From the NCBI GenBank assembly GCA_032718475.1, contig JAUCBJ010005973.1, positions 1 through 57,434 of the forward strand: a stretch of 57,434 bases of DNA, written 5' to 3'. Below, piece by piece: positions 10,229-19,957 of this stretch. The DNA comes from Nemertoderma westbladi (taxonomy: Eukaryota; Xenacoelomorpha; Nemertodermatida; Nemertodermatidae). The position numbers were made by a program, and so were the translations under genes. A model generated the notes under the pieces. That model worked only from the letters and a program-made list of their open reading frames with translations, did not search any database and had not been told where the DNA came from. Every line of letters starts with the position of its first letter. Position 1 is the stretch's first letter.

Positions 10229-11407
10229 ATGTAGAAATACGGTATTCCCGTGATGCTTAGAGTACCGCATGTATAACAATAATATTAGCAACTTCTCCCT
10301 CCAGAGAAGTAAATAGATAAAATAATAGATAATAAATATAAATTATTATCATTATAAATAGATAAGAAGAGAAAACTAACACAACAGGTACTGGAACTTT
10401 CACTGCCCTTTTGATTAAGCCGACTTGTCTTAAAACATTAACACATCAGCGTGACGTTTTTTGATATCTGACTTCAAGGATGGCATTTGCCTTTTACCTG
10501 TATCACTGTAGGCAAATAACTACCCTTATCATCTATCAATATCTTTGCAATATCATTATATGCCACACATAGGGTACGGTATCTGTAAATATTTGATCCA
10601 CCGCATATACTGGAAATAAAAATTATCTTAATAATATTAGACTTGCAGAGCTGCAGAGTGGACCACTGTAGGGGTAAAGAAAGCTAGTTTGAAATGTAAA
10701 TCTAAAGAATTGACCTCAGAATATATCCATAAATTGACAAACGCTTACCGGTATCAGTGATACAAGTTACTCAGTATTTAAGGCAATTCTATAGTAGACG
10801 CTCGAAATCGAAACAAAATAAATCTGTCAGTGTCAGTTGGTTTACTACCGGTACATTTTAAAAACTTTTAAAAACGTTTAAAAACTGACAAGCTGCATTT
10901 ATAGTCAGTAGTGAGGGAGACTATCAAACTTCAGAATAATGTTTCCTGTCCGTTTAAATCACTCTTTATGTTCGTTTGTTAATTTATTTAACCATTTTGT
11001 TTTACGATTTAGTTGCTAAGGTATCGATCGACCAGATATATAATATACATGTAGTCCAGAAAGAAGTATAGAAAATGAATACGAATATTTGCTGAAATTA
11101 TATATATGATGTGAATGAATAAGTACAGACAACAATCGGATGGAGGCTTATAAATATGATTTGATCATACAATTAGGAATATTATAAGCGGAATCTACCT
11201 AAAGTATTAAAGTAATTAAACCGTTAAATTGCAATTAAGCCAATATGCTAAATAGTCTGGAGAATTTATTGGAAATATGGACTTAAATGATGGTGTGGAA
11301 AGCAGGCAAACAGACAAGCGGCCTCAAAAACTTGATTCTACACAACAAATGCCAGGGTTTGTAGTTGTAGGCTTGCAGCTAAAACTGGTGGTATATAGAT
11401 ATAAATT
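10229..11407. other. AT-rich non-coding stretch
   Basis: No gene recognised. Several ACCGGTA motifs occur (near 10749 and 10848). The stretch runs up to the 23-bp repeat. Confidence 0.55.
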
Positions 11408-11563
11408 GGTAGGTATTCGCAGCTAAATTAAGTAGATCATCGAAGCTAAACCCGGTAGGTAGTCGCAGCAAAACCCGGAAGGTTGTCACAGCTAAACTCC
11501 GTAGATAATCGCCGCTAGACCCAGTAGATAGTCGCAGCAAATCCCTGAAGGTTGTCACAGCTA
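11408..11563. repeat. degenerate 23-bp tandem repeat, about 7 copies
   Basis: Units begin at 11408, 11431, 11454, 11477, 11500, 11523 and 11546. A typical unit is GGTAGGTAGTCGCAGCAAAACCC cut to its core GTAGNTNGTCGCAGC. Copies differ at several positions, so the array is old. Confidence 0.75.
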
Positions 11564-11728
11564 CTAATAGCTATTAATATAATATACTAATACTAATAAT
11601 ATTAAATAGCAATATCTATTTAACTCAAACTACGTCAAATTAGTTACTACCTAGAAAGGTCTGGTTAATATTAAGTTGAAACACTGAGGACTGAACATTA
11701 GAAAGCACATACTCGATAGAGTGGGTGG

Positions 11729-11925
11729 TAGGGATGCAACAGAGCTAATATTATGATTTTATGTTAATTACTATGATATTTACATTATTCATACATTAAA
11801 AATAATTATGAGCAATTTTATAATTATTAACAACATGACCTCTGAATCTGACTAATTTGCCCGGAGCCAGAAAAATCGCCCCGAGCTCCGGAGCCGGAGA
11901 AAGAGCTCTCTCTGTTACATCCCTA
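11729..11925. mobile_element. hAT-type MITE, 197 bp, with 8-bp target duplication
   Basis: The left end TAGGGATGCAACAGAG and the complement of the right end (TAGGGATGTAACAGAG) match at 15 of 16 positions. Both flanks carry the same 8 bases, GTGGGTGG, at 11721-11728 and 11926-11933. An 8-bp duplication and this terminus are typical of hAT-superfamily elements. No transposase is encoded, so it is a non-autonomous copy. Confidence 0.85.
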
Positions 11926-11933
11926 GTGGGTGG

Positions 11934-12818
11934 TAGTGTTATGTTATTTCCATGGCCGTAGGTGTATTCTTTAATCCAATGATACCCATAACAACCCGTT
12001 GCTACGGTAACAGCAACACCAATGGTAATCGTACTAAAATACGTACTACGTACTACGGTATGGTAATGGCAAAAGTGTGAACACATTTAATGTTTTGCTG
12101 TTTGCGCACGCTGTCTCATACCCATTTATCGAAAAAGTTAATCCTTTACCTGGACCAGAAACTGTATAACATTTAAAACAAATTAAACGATATTAAAATA
12201 TAAATTTAAATTGCACGAGAAGCTAACTACATTGAAGTAGGCCTACATGAGTATCTGAAGCTATGAAGTATTATTGTGTATGGAGTTATTACAGTAGAAC
12301 AGAACATTTCATCCGGTTATGATTAGCACAGGTATTCTAATTATGTTCAATTAACTTTTGACAACTGGCCCAGAGAGTGATTGTTAATTATAATAAACTA
12401 GAAAGGCAGATATCAATACCGACAGACTTATTTAACAAACAATCCGAAAGTCGGGACTGATTAAATGACAGACAACAGACATGCCATTTATTCAAGGGGG
12501 GGGGGGGGGGCACAAATTATTAATTTACCGACAAAATAAGGAACTACAAAATACAGGACCTATCGCAATTACAGTGTAAGGCTGATTTAAAAACGATTGA
12601 AAAACATTAACACTATGAGACGATTAAAAAACTAGTTAGAATTAAACCTCAACATCGAGTTAATTCAACAAAAATAATAATTCAGTTCAATAAAAACCGA
12701 AAACGACAATGATACACCATTGCACTGAAGTTTAAGATTAAAAATACGAAACGATCAAAAGGAAAAGTTATTTCAAAAAAATAATTAATTCAGTTCAATA
12801 AGCCGAAAACGACTACGA
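11934..12818. other. non-coding stretch with G15 run and local duplication
   Basis: A run of 15 G lies at 12496-12510. Bases around 12680-12735 and 12785-12842 are diverged copies of one another (both contain ATTCAGTTCAATAA and CCGAAAACGAC); the second copy overlaps the end of the HECT reading frame, so the 3' end of that gene was duplicated in tandem. Confidence 0.55.
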
Positions 12819-13614
12819 TTAACTATTGTGCAGAAGTTTGAGTAAATCTTCTTTAAAATTCCATATGGTTATTATAACAACTGGGCAATCGGAGCAACTG
12901 GCCACATGTTTGAACTTGAATAGATCTCGAAAACTGCGAATTGAAATGATTTTCAGCGAAAAATTCAACATTAATATTTTTGCAGGCAAGGAGATTTGAA
13001 CCGGTTACAAAACGAACAAAGTCTTGTAGCTTTGGCCCATCAAAGTCTCTTAATATCTTTTTTAGTGATGACTGGGTTTCGACTTGAACTTTGCTGAGCC
13101 CTCGGGGGGACTTTAACGACTTCCAAACAGAATTCATCATTGGCTTCAGTTGGTTATATGCTTTATCAAGTTCTTCCAATGTCTTAAATGGAGGAGGGCA
13201 CGCTATTCGTATATTCTGTATAATAAACACAGGTTTTTGTACTACTTCCTGGTAAAACAACTCGGCTAAAATCTCATAGATATTTTTAGATGATGGATTC
13301 CGACGACAGTTGTAGTTATCTAATATATCAATAACTTCCTCTCTGTCCTCCTGATTAGATGAATCTTGATGAAACTTGTTAAGAATATCGAGTTCATGGG
13401 GATTTAAAAATGGTTCAAAGGCGACAGCATCTAGTTTATCACGACTAACATCAAAATAGCAGACCTTGAAAAATTCTTTACTAATTTTCAGTGGAAAGTA
13501 ATCGAAGTGCCTGTAACCATAAGCAGCTATTTTACCAATTGCCTGCCACACATTGTCTTGCCAATCGTGTCGAATTGAAGGTAATAAGCAACCGGACCCA
13601 ACAGTAGCCTTCAA
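12819..13614 (-). pseudogene. HECT-domain E3 ligase-like fragment, frameshifted
   Basis: A 253-residue frame (stop at 12853) resembles the C-terminal part of HECT ubiquitin-ligase domains, of the divergent G2E3-like kind common in animals. Late motifs include FVRFVTGSNLL, then QVQTCGQLLRLPSCYNNHMEF, where the Cys before the LPSCYNN stretch fits the catalytic thioester position. One extra T in a run of four shifts the frame after MEF; reading one base over continues KEDLLKLLHNS and stops at 12819-12821, a normal HECT ending. The N-terminal half of the gene is missing; its upstream side abuts a LINE fragment at about 13638. Function of an intact relative would be transfer of ubiquitin to a substrate. 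Here it is most likely a broken copy, although a single sequencing error could explain the frameshift. Confidence 0.7.
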
Positions 13615-13637
13615 ATAAAACTCATCCCAAAATAAAG

Positions 13638-14660
13638 TTATAAGTTCTCTTTGATCAGATGATGATCTAAGGACATGAGTAGAACATAGTCAACAACAAT
13701 TATGGACAAGAATGGTGCAAGTGTGTCTCCTTGGAGGACGCCCCATAACACTTCAAATGGTTCTGTGTCACCGTCAACAGTAGACACAAATGTTGTCGAA
13801 CCATCGTATACTGATCTGATTGCTGCAATAATTTCATCAGGAATCCCATATAATGAAAGTATGCTGAACATACGTGAGCGAGAGACTGAATCAAAGGCCT
13901 TGAAGAAGTCAACAAAGATAACAGCCAGATGCCTGTCTTTCTTTTTTGATAATTCTTCAATTATCCTTCTAAGTGCCAAAATGGGCTCCATGGTCCCACG
14001 ACCTTTACGGAACCCATTCTGATTTCAACGGAGCAGTCTCTCAATGGTATCCCTGATGCGATTTAATACAATTCTATTGTATAGCTTTGCAGCAATCGAG
14101 ATCAATGGGATTCCCCGAAAAGAACCATATATTGTTAGGTTGCCCTTCTTGGGAACTGGCACCAACTTATTTGTTTTCATTTCTTGTGGAACTCTTGTTG
14201 TTCGGTACATGTCTACTATGATGGAATAGATGAGCTTTAAACACTCAGGTATTTTAAAGACCTCAGGGGGAACACCATCTACTCCACTGGCACGATTGGT
14301 CTTAATGCTCTTTGCATCAGCCTTCACTTCTGCAAAGGAGATATCACCAATGGGAATATCTGGGAGTACAGACTCAGACACTTTTACTTCTATAAAGTTA
14401 TCAGGCAATACCCTGTCATTATTGAGGAGCTTTTCAAAGTGGACCTTCCAACCATTGAGGCGATCGGCTGGTGAGTGGTGATTCAGCCTTAACCTTGGTG
14501 GTTGGTTGGCTTTTTCGACCAGCAAGCAAGTTGATCGATCTCCATGCCTGGGATGACTGCCTGCTGTCGTCAGCATCATTGATGGCATCAACCTGTTGGT
14601 TTATTAGCTCCTGTAAATTAACAGAGTACTGCCTGTTCAGGGACCTAGATGTAATCTAGC
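13638..14660 (-). pseudogene. RTE-like LINE reverse transcriptase fragment
   Basis: Minus-strand reverse transcriptase of a non-LTR element, in two collinear blocks. The upstream block contains SPADRLNGWKVHFEKLL, then NRASGVDGVPPEVFK and VPVPKKGNLTIYGSFRGI. An in-frame TGA at 14022-14024 follows LLR. The downstream block has NGFRKGRGT, VIFVDFFKAFDSVSR and GVLQGDTLAPFLSIIVVDY. It is truncated on both sides: the FADD box and C-terminus are missing where it meets the HECT fragment, and the endonuclease is missing at the other end where a G-rich element begins. It belongs to the same family as, but is clearly diverged from, the copy at 42875-44876. Confidence 0.88.
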
Positions 14661-14800
14661 TGTAAAATTAATCTAGGTGCATAAAAGCAATAAACAAAAG
14701 TTAAAGATGGTTACAGGACAAGTTGTATCTCGACAAGTTTTTTCAAAATTATAAAAGAAACATTTTTATAGTCAAATTTTGTTTGTTTTTCTTTTAATTG

Positions 14801-14972
14801 GGCGCTGCCGAGCCGACCCCAAACCCTCGCTTGTTTTGTTGGAGGCTGCCGCCCCCAAACCCCTGCTACTTTTCTTGGGGGCTACCGCCCCCAAACCCCC
14901 GCTTCTTTTCTAGGGGGCTGCCGCCCCCAAAGCCCCGCTTCTTTTGTTCGGGGCTGCTGCCCCCAAACCCCG
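14801..14972. repeat. 36-bp C-rich minisatellite inside copy A
   Basis: Between four and five tandem 36-bp units, each containing a core like GGCTGCCGCCCCCAAACCCC followed by CTTCTTTTNTNGGG. Copy B carries only about two and a half units, so the number varies between copies. Confidence 0.8.
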
Positions 14973-15539
14973 GCATTTCCCTGTGTGCACGTGGTGAAAG
15001 ACTTTGAGACCATTTTGAAATAATCAATTCATGTTTGTATCATCAGATAATAAATTGACTAAGCAAAAAGTAGGAGCTGTATTGAATGTTAACCAAAAAA
15101 AGTAATATGTATGTAATATGTACATCAATATGTAATGCTGAACAGAGAATACAGGTCGACGCATGTCGATTTTACTCTGGAGAGGTATAATTTTGATTGC
15201 AACAATAATATTCATCCCCATCTGATACAATTTGAAGAAGACTATTCATAATAATACCTATAATTAAAACAATTAATTATTATAATTCTATAGTTAATAA
15301 AAACAGTATATCATTCGGGGGATGGAATTTATAGGTCATCTAATTAATTGTTTAAAGATTAGCAAACAATACGATGTAATTGCATTGATAAAACCCATAA
15401 ATAAAACTTGGATATAAAATGTAAAATCGGGAGACAAAAGATCACTTTCTGAGCTATGAAAGGAAATTTGGATACAACTTGTCTGGATACAAACGGTCCG
15501 TTTACCTTACAAAATGAAAAATACGAATGTGCGAAGTTA

Positions 15540-15718
15540 AGAACAGTCGGGGGGGAAGTGTCCGGGGGGGGGGGGTGTCTAGTTAAGAACAGTCGGGGGG
15601 GAAGTGTCCGGGGGGGGGGGGGGGTGTCTGGGGGGGAAGTGTCCAGGGAGGAAGTGTCCTACTTGAGCGGGGGGAACTGTCCGGGGGGAAGTGTCCGGGG
15701 GGCAAGAGTCCGAACACC
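15540..15718. repeat. terminal G-tract array of copy A
   Basis: Repeats of GGGGGGAAGTGTCC with poly-G expansions up to 12-13 G, interrupted by AGTTAAGAACAGTC. It corresponds to the GGACACTTCCCCCCC array at 29731-29860 in copy B. Such G runs can form quadruplexes (inference). Confidence 0.8.
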
Positions 15719-15929
15719 CATTAACTGGTTTAGCTGGCTACAGGCTCAGCTGAATAACTCTTCCCAATGCATCCTTGCTATGTTAATTAATTGGCGTGCA
15801 AGCTAAATGACTATTAGTTATACAGTGTGTTGGCTACACAGTGTATTGTGTGTCATCGCTTTATTGTTTTATATTGAAATCTTTGTGCCAACATTAATAC
15901 TGTGGAGGCTGTATGCTTATGAGGTTATA
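15719..15929. other. short spacer, nothing recognised
   Basis: About 210 bases between the G-tract element and the foldback array, without a gene. Confidence 0.5.
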
Positions 15930-16494
15930 TTGAAAAATATCGAGACATGAAAAATATCGAGAGTAAAAATAACGCGAGTAAAAACATCGAGTGTTGAAAA
16001 ATAACGATAATATCGAGAGTTCAAAAAATATCGAGAGTAAAAATATCGAGGGTAAAAATATCGAGAGTAAAAATATTGAGTGTTTAAAAATATCGAGAGT
16101 AAAAATATCGAGTGTTGAAAAATATCGAGAGTAAAAATATCGAGTGTTGAAAAATATCGAGAGTAAAAATATCGAGTGTTGAAAAATATCGAAAGTAAAA
16201 ATATCGAGTGTTGAAAAATATCGAGAGTAAAAATATCGAGTGTTGAAAAATATCGAGAGTAAAAATATCGAGTGTTGAAAAATATCGAGAGTAAAAATAT
16301 CGAGAGTAAAAATATCGAGTGTTGAAAAATATCGAGAGTAAAAATATCGAGTGTTGAAAAATATCGAGAGTAAAAATATGGAGTGTTGAAAAATATCGAG
16401 TGTTGAAAAATATCGAGTGTTGAAAAATATCGAGTGTTGAAAAATATCGAGTGATGAAAAATATCGAGTGTTGAAAAATATCGAGAGTAAAAAT
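15930..16494. repeat. foldback-like element, left arm (32-bp tandem repeat)
   Basis: Tandem 32-bp units composed of a 15-base part (GAGTAAAAATATCGA) and a 17-base part (GTGTTGAAAAATATCGA). Near the inner end only the 17-base part repeats. It is the inverted counterpart of 16596-17176. Reading frames on the minus strand are repeat artefacts. Confidence 0.9.
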
Positions 16495-16595
16495 AATATA
16501 ATAACATAATGCCATTCACTTGCACTTTCACTGTTGTAACCCATGCACTGCAATATTGTTCCATAATTCTAAATAAAATGCTCAAGCAAAATGCA
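16495..16595. other. unique loop between foldback arms
   Basis: About 100 bases of non-repeated sequence separating the two inverted arrays. No gene. Confidence 0.7.
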
Positions 16596-17176
16596 ATATT
16601 TTTACTCTCGATATTTTTCAACACTCGTTATTTTTACTCTCGATATTTTTCAACACTCGATATTTTCAACACTCGATATTTTTACTCTCGATATTGTTCA
16701 ACACTCGATATTTTTCAACACTCGTTATTTTTACTCTCGATATTTTTACTCTCGATATTTTTCAACACTCGATATTTTCAACACTCGTTATTTTTACTCT
16801 CGATATTTTTCAACACTCGATATTTTCACTCTTGATATTTTTCAACACTCGATATTTTTACTCTCGATATTTTTCAACACTCGATATTTTTACTCTCGAT
16901 ATTTTTCAACACTCGATATTTTTACTCTCGATATTTTTCAACACTCGATATTTTTACTCTCGATATTTTTCAACACTCGATATTTTTACTCTCGATATTT
17001 TTCAACACTCGATATTTTTACTCTCGATATTTTTCAACACTCGATATTTTTACTCTCGATATTTTTCAACACTCGATATTTTTACTCTCGATATTTTTCA
17101 ACACTCGTTATTTTCGATATTTTTCATCTCGCGTTATTTTTACTCTCGATATTTTTCAAGTCTCGATATTTTTCAC
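16596..17176. repeat. foldback-like element, right arm (32-bp tandem repeat)
   Basis: About 18 units reading TCGATATTTTTACTC plus TCGATATTTTTCAACAC, the reverse complement of the left arm. Arm lengths are similar (about 565 and 580 bases). Long inverted arrays of short tandem units around a unique loop match the architecture of Foldback-type elements known from Drosophila. No target duplication was found. Confidence 0.9.
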
Positions 17177-17184
17177 CATTACCG

Positions 17185-17218
17185 ATTATGAGGCTGAATG
17201 TTTACTCAGCCTCATAAT
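17185..17218. repeat. perfect 13-bp hairpin beside foldback arm
   Basis: ATTATGAGGCTGA (17185-17197), an 8-base loop, then TCAGCCTCATAAT (17206-17218). It sits just outside the right array and may be the outer terminus of the element. The left side shows only a poor match (GAGGCTGTATGCTTATGAGG). Confidence 0.7.
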
Positions 17219-17480
17219 GATTCTCCATAAGGCTAACATTATAGTTTGAAATATAAAAATCTGTTACAATAATAATATAATTGTTGTATTTAATTAATAT
17301 CGTGGTTTACATTGAACAGTGTAAATTGTTAATCGCGGTTTACATTGAAACATCTCAACTTGTTTTATTTATTACAAAAATAAGAACGAATTTGTCTTAT
17401 CACTTCTTGTGCGCGATTGTATTGGATTCATGACAACAGCTGTTATTATTATTAATCAATTGACACCTCGACTCCTCTCT
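17219..17480. other. spacer with duplicated TTTACATTGAA phrase
   Basis: No gene. TGGTTTACATTGAACA and GGTTTACATTGAAACA recur within 50 bases. Confidence 0.45.
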
Positions 17481-18187
17481 ATTATTATTATTAATCTTTA
17501 TTGCAGGCCACAGGATCCCATAAAACAGTAAAATTTAATTAATATAATTATTCATCACAAAATTAATGCTACCTACCTAACCTAAAAACCATAATCTAAA
17601 TATTTGATAAATTCCGCATTTGAACAATTCTACTTGTGAAAGAAGTAGATTCTACGGTAGCACGAACCAACCGGTTGGTAGAATACGAAACACGTGAAAA
17701 CAAAGAGTCTATAGCATTAGCCCTAATATGAATAAACTTAGGTAAGTTAAATACACCAAACATGAACGAAACGCTTGTACCATAGCTACACCTAAATAAA
17801 CGCCTAGCAGAAGTGTTATACGCAACCCGAATTTTATTATGCACGTCACAGGAGTAGTTAAGTTTAGCCCATAACGCGTTGCAATAAAACTGGGTGCAGA
17901 AACAGCGGAATAGGTTGACCTTAACTTCCGTAGAACAACTACCAAATTTCCTTATTAAACTATTAGCCCTCCTATAAAATGACCTAAGTTGGTTAAGTAT
18001 ATCAGGATTATCATCGGTATTGCTGCACAAAATATGTCCTAAATATTTAAGTTCTGTAACTATTTTTAATTTATGACTGTTAATATGCACCTGACCAACA
18101 TCAACATTATTGCACGATTTTGGAAAGTAATACATAGATTTAGTTTTCTTCAGATTTACGGTGATACAATGCCCTAGGGCGTACTTT
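17481..18187 (-). pseudogene. 5'-truncated CR1/Jockey-like LINE, RT C-terminus
   Basis: A 179-residue minus-strand frame (17596-18135) matches the region after the RT catalytic core in CR1/Jockey-like elements: ELKYLGHILCSNTDDN, then LRSFYRRANSLIRKFG and VKVNLFRCFCTQFYCNALW. Homology extends upstream to about 18187 (NLKKTKSMYY). The 3' end has an AATAAA-type signal and an (AAT)n tail at 17481-17492, seen as ATT repeats on the plus strand. A 5'-truncated copy, no endonuclease and no catalytic core. Confidence 0.85.
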
Positions 18188-19155
18188 TCAAAAGTATATC
18201 AGTATATGGTACAACACGGGTATACACACACATCCTTTGTCCGCTACCTGCCCATTCAAAATAACTACCATGGAATGATAGTTCAGAACTGGACTCTAGC
18301 TTTGATGGCTTCTTGCAAATTTTATGTGGTATGAATCTTTATGCATAGCAATTTTATCCTATTTAACTAAATTGTCCGGAAAATTTTGAATGAATCGTAT
18401 CGAATTGACTGAATATTGCACCGCCAATTGATAGTTTGTTAGTGGAATTGGTATGAATAATAAATAACATGTATGTACTAATGTACTCGATCTACTGATA
18501 CTATGTGAAGGTCATATTTCTGGTTAATAGCATTGTTTCGTAATCCCTGAAGGCTGGAATTCTATCTGGGATTTGAAAAGTCTGCAGTGTTTTTTTTAAA
18601 CTGAATTACATCTGAATGACAACCGAATGATAAATAAGCAACCCCACCCTAGTAACTACCTTGAAAAGTTACTTAAGTAACATGTGATTTATGTATTACT
18701 GCGTACTATTTTGAACATAATCTAAAAATATCTATGAAAATACTCAAAATAAAACATCTTGCCTTTCTTGCTTATACACCCGGGTGACAACTGCGTTGGT
18801 ACTAGGCCTACTACTATTAATTCTTATGTCAACAGCTCCTTTGAGATTTAACCATGTAACCAATCTTCAGTCTGATGTACTTTAGACAGTTATGTTATGG
18901 AGGGAGAAGATAAACCACACAATAAATTGCACTTAAGAGAATAACCCTAGAATTATTTACATAATGCAGCCTTAAAAGAAAATTTGCCTTAAAAAAAAGT
19001 AACAATGACTTCACTGATACATAAAAGAAAAATGACATATTACAAACAAAAAAAATAATATATAAAAAAAGTGTGTGTACACCAACTGCGAGGCAGGATT
19101 TGGGGGGGGGGGGGGGGGGGGGGCAGTGTCCAGTGTCACATTGATGTCGGGGTCT
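18188..19155. other. non-coding stretch with G22 run
   Basis: No gene. A run of 22 G lies at 19102-19123 and is followed by CAGTGTCCAGTGTC, similar to the G-tract arrays at 15540-15718 and 29731-29860; it is probably a remnant of that family. Confidence 0.5.
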
Positions 19156-19583
19156 CAGTGGAAAGTGTATTTTTATACGGGGGTGAGACCTGGACACTGA
19201 CTAAATCACTTGAACAACGAATTGATGGTTGCTACACAAGACTACTAAGGGCAGCCCTAAACATCAGCTGGAGACAACACATGACAAACGCGGAGCTTTA
19301 TGGTACAATACCACCTGTATCAACCACCCTCCGTGAACGCAGATTAAGTTTCAGTGGGCACTGCTGGCGAAGTAGAGACGAGGTCATACCAGATCTACTT
19401 CTCTGGCAACCAACTCATGGAAAGTGTAGTCGTGGACGACCGGCCATAACATATAGCAGATCATCTTGAAAGGGATACTGAACTTGTGAGAAACGAAATT
19501 GCGACAACTATGGAGAATCGGGAAGCCTGGAAGGATCTCAGTTCCACTGTCCGAGTTCGCTTGACCTAGTAGTAGTAGTAGTT
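19156..19583 (+). pseudogene. 5'-truncated RTE-like LINE tail
   Basis: Closely matches 44455-44876, with roughly ten differences in about 420 bases. It encodes the C-terminal region with WTLTKSLEQRIDGCYTRLL and LRERRLSFSGHCWRS. A small insertion near 19450 (ATATAGCAGATCATC) breaks the frame. It ends in a (TAG)n tail, like the fuller copy. Confidence 0.9.
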
Positions 19584-19926
19584 AGGATAATGAATATTTA
19601 GTACCAACATATTATATTAATATTTTGATTGATGTCTTTATTACCTTATAACACCTCCAATGTCTATATCATCCGTATTTCGATCTATAAACGGCCAGTC
19701 ATCTTCCGATTGTCTCTACTAACTGGAGGAATGTTGGTGGAATATTATGAATTAATTTGAAATGCAGTTGGGACCCTCTTTCTGTCTTGTGCTTCTTGTT
19801 ATAATTGACAATATAGTTCAATCTGTTGATTACCAGAATATACTGCTCAGATAAAATAATCCTTGTTATTGGTTTGCAGGAACACTACACGCTATTGCTC
19901 AGCACACCATATGATTAAAATTTAAT

Positions 19927-19957
<31 letters not shown>

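Larger units (their letters stand above)
14661..15718 (+). mobile_element. G-tract element, copy A (left end truncated)
   Basis: This stretch is an inverted copy of 29725-30837. Shared landmarks include GGTTACAGGACAAGTTGTAT (about 14708), the 36-bp C-rich repeat, GTTTGTATCATCAGATAATA (about 15033), and arrays of GGGGGGAAGTGTCC. The right end GTCCGAACACC (to 15718) is the complement of the left end of copy B. The left end lacks the terminal G-tract array found in B. It encodes no recognisable protein; the small frames it contains follow the repeats. Confidence 0.85.

Noticed and set aside
11796-12086. 96-residue minus-strand frame
   Set aside because: It overlaps the hAT MITE and runs through its terminus, so it is not a real gene.
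15894-17217. Several long Phe/Leu/Ser/Tyr-rich frames on both strands
   Set aside because: Products of the 32-bp foldback arrays read in several frames at once; not genes.
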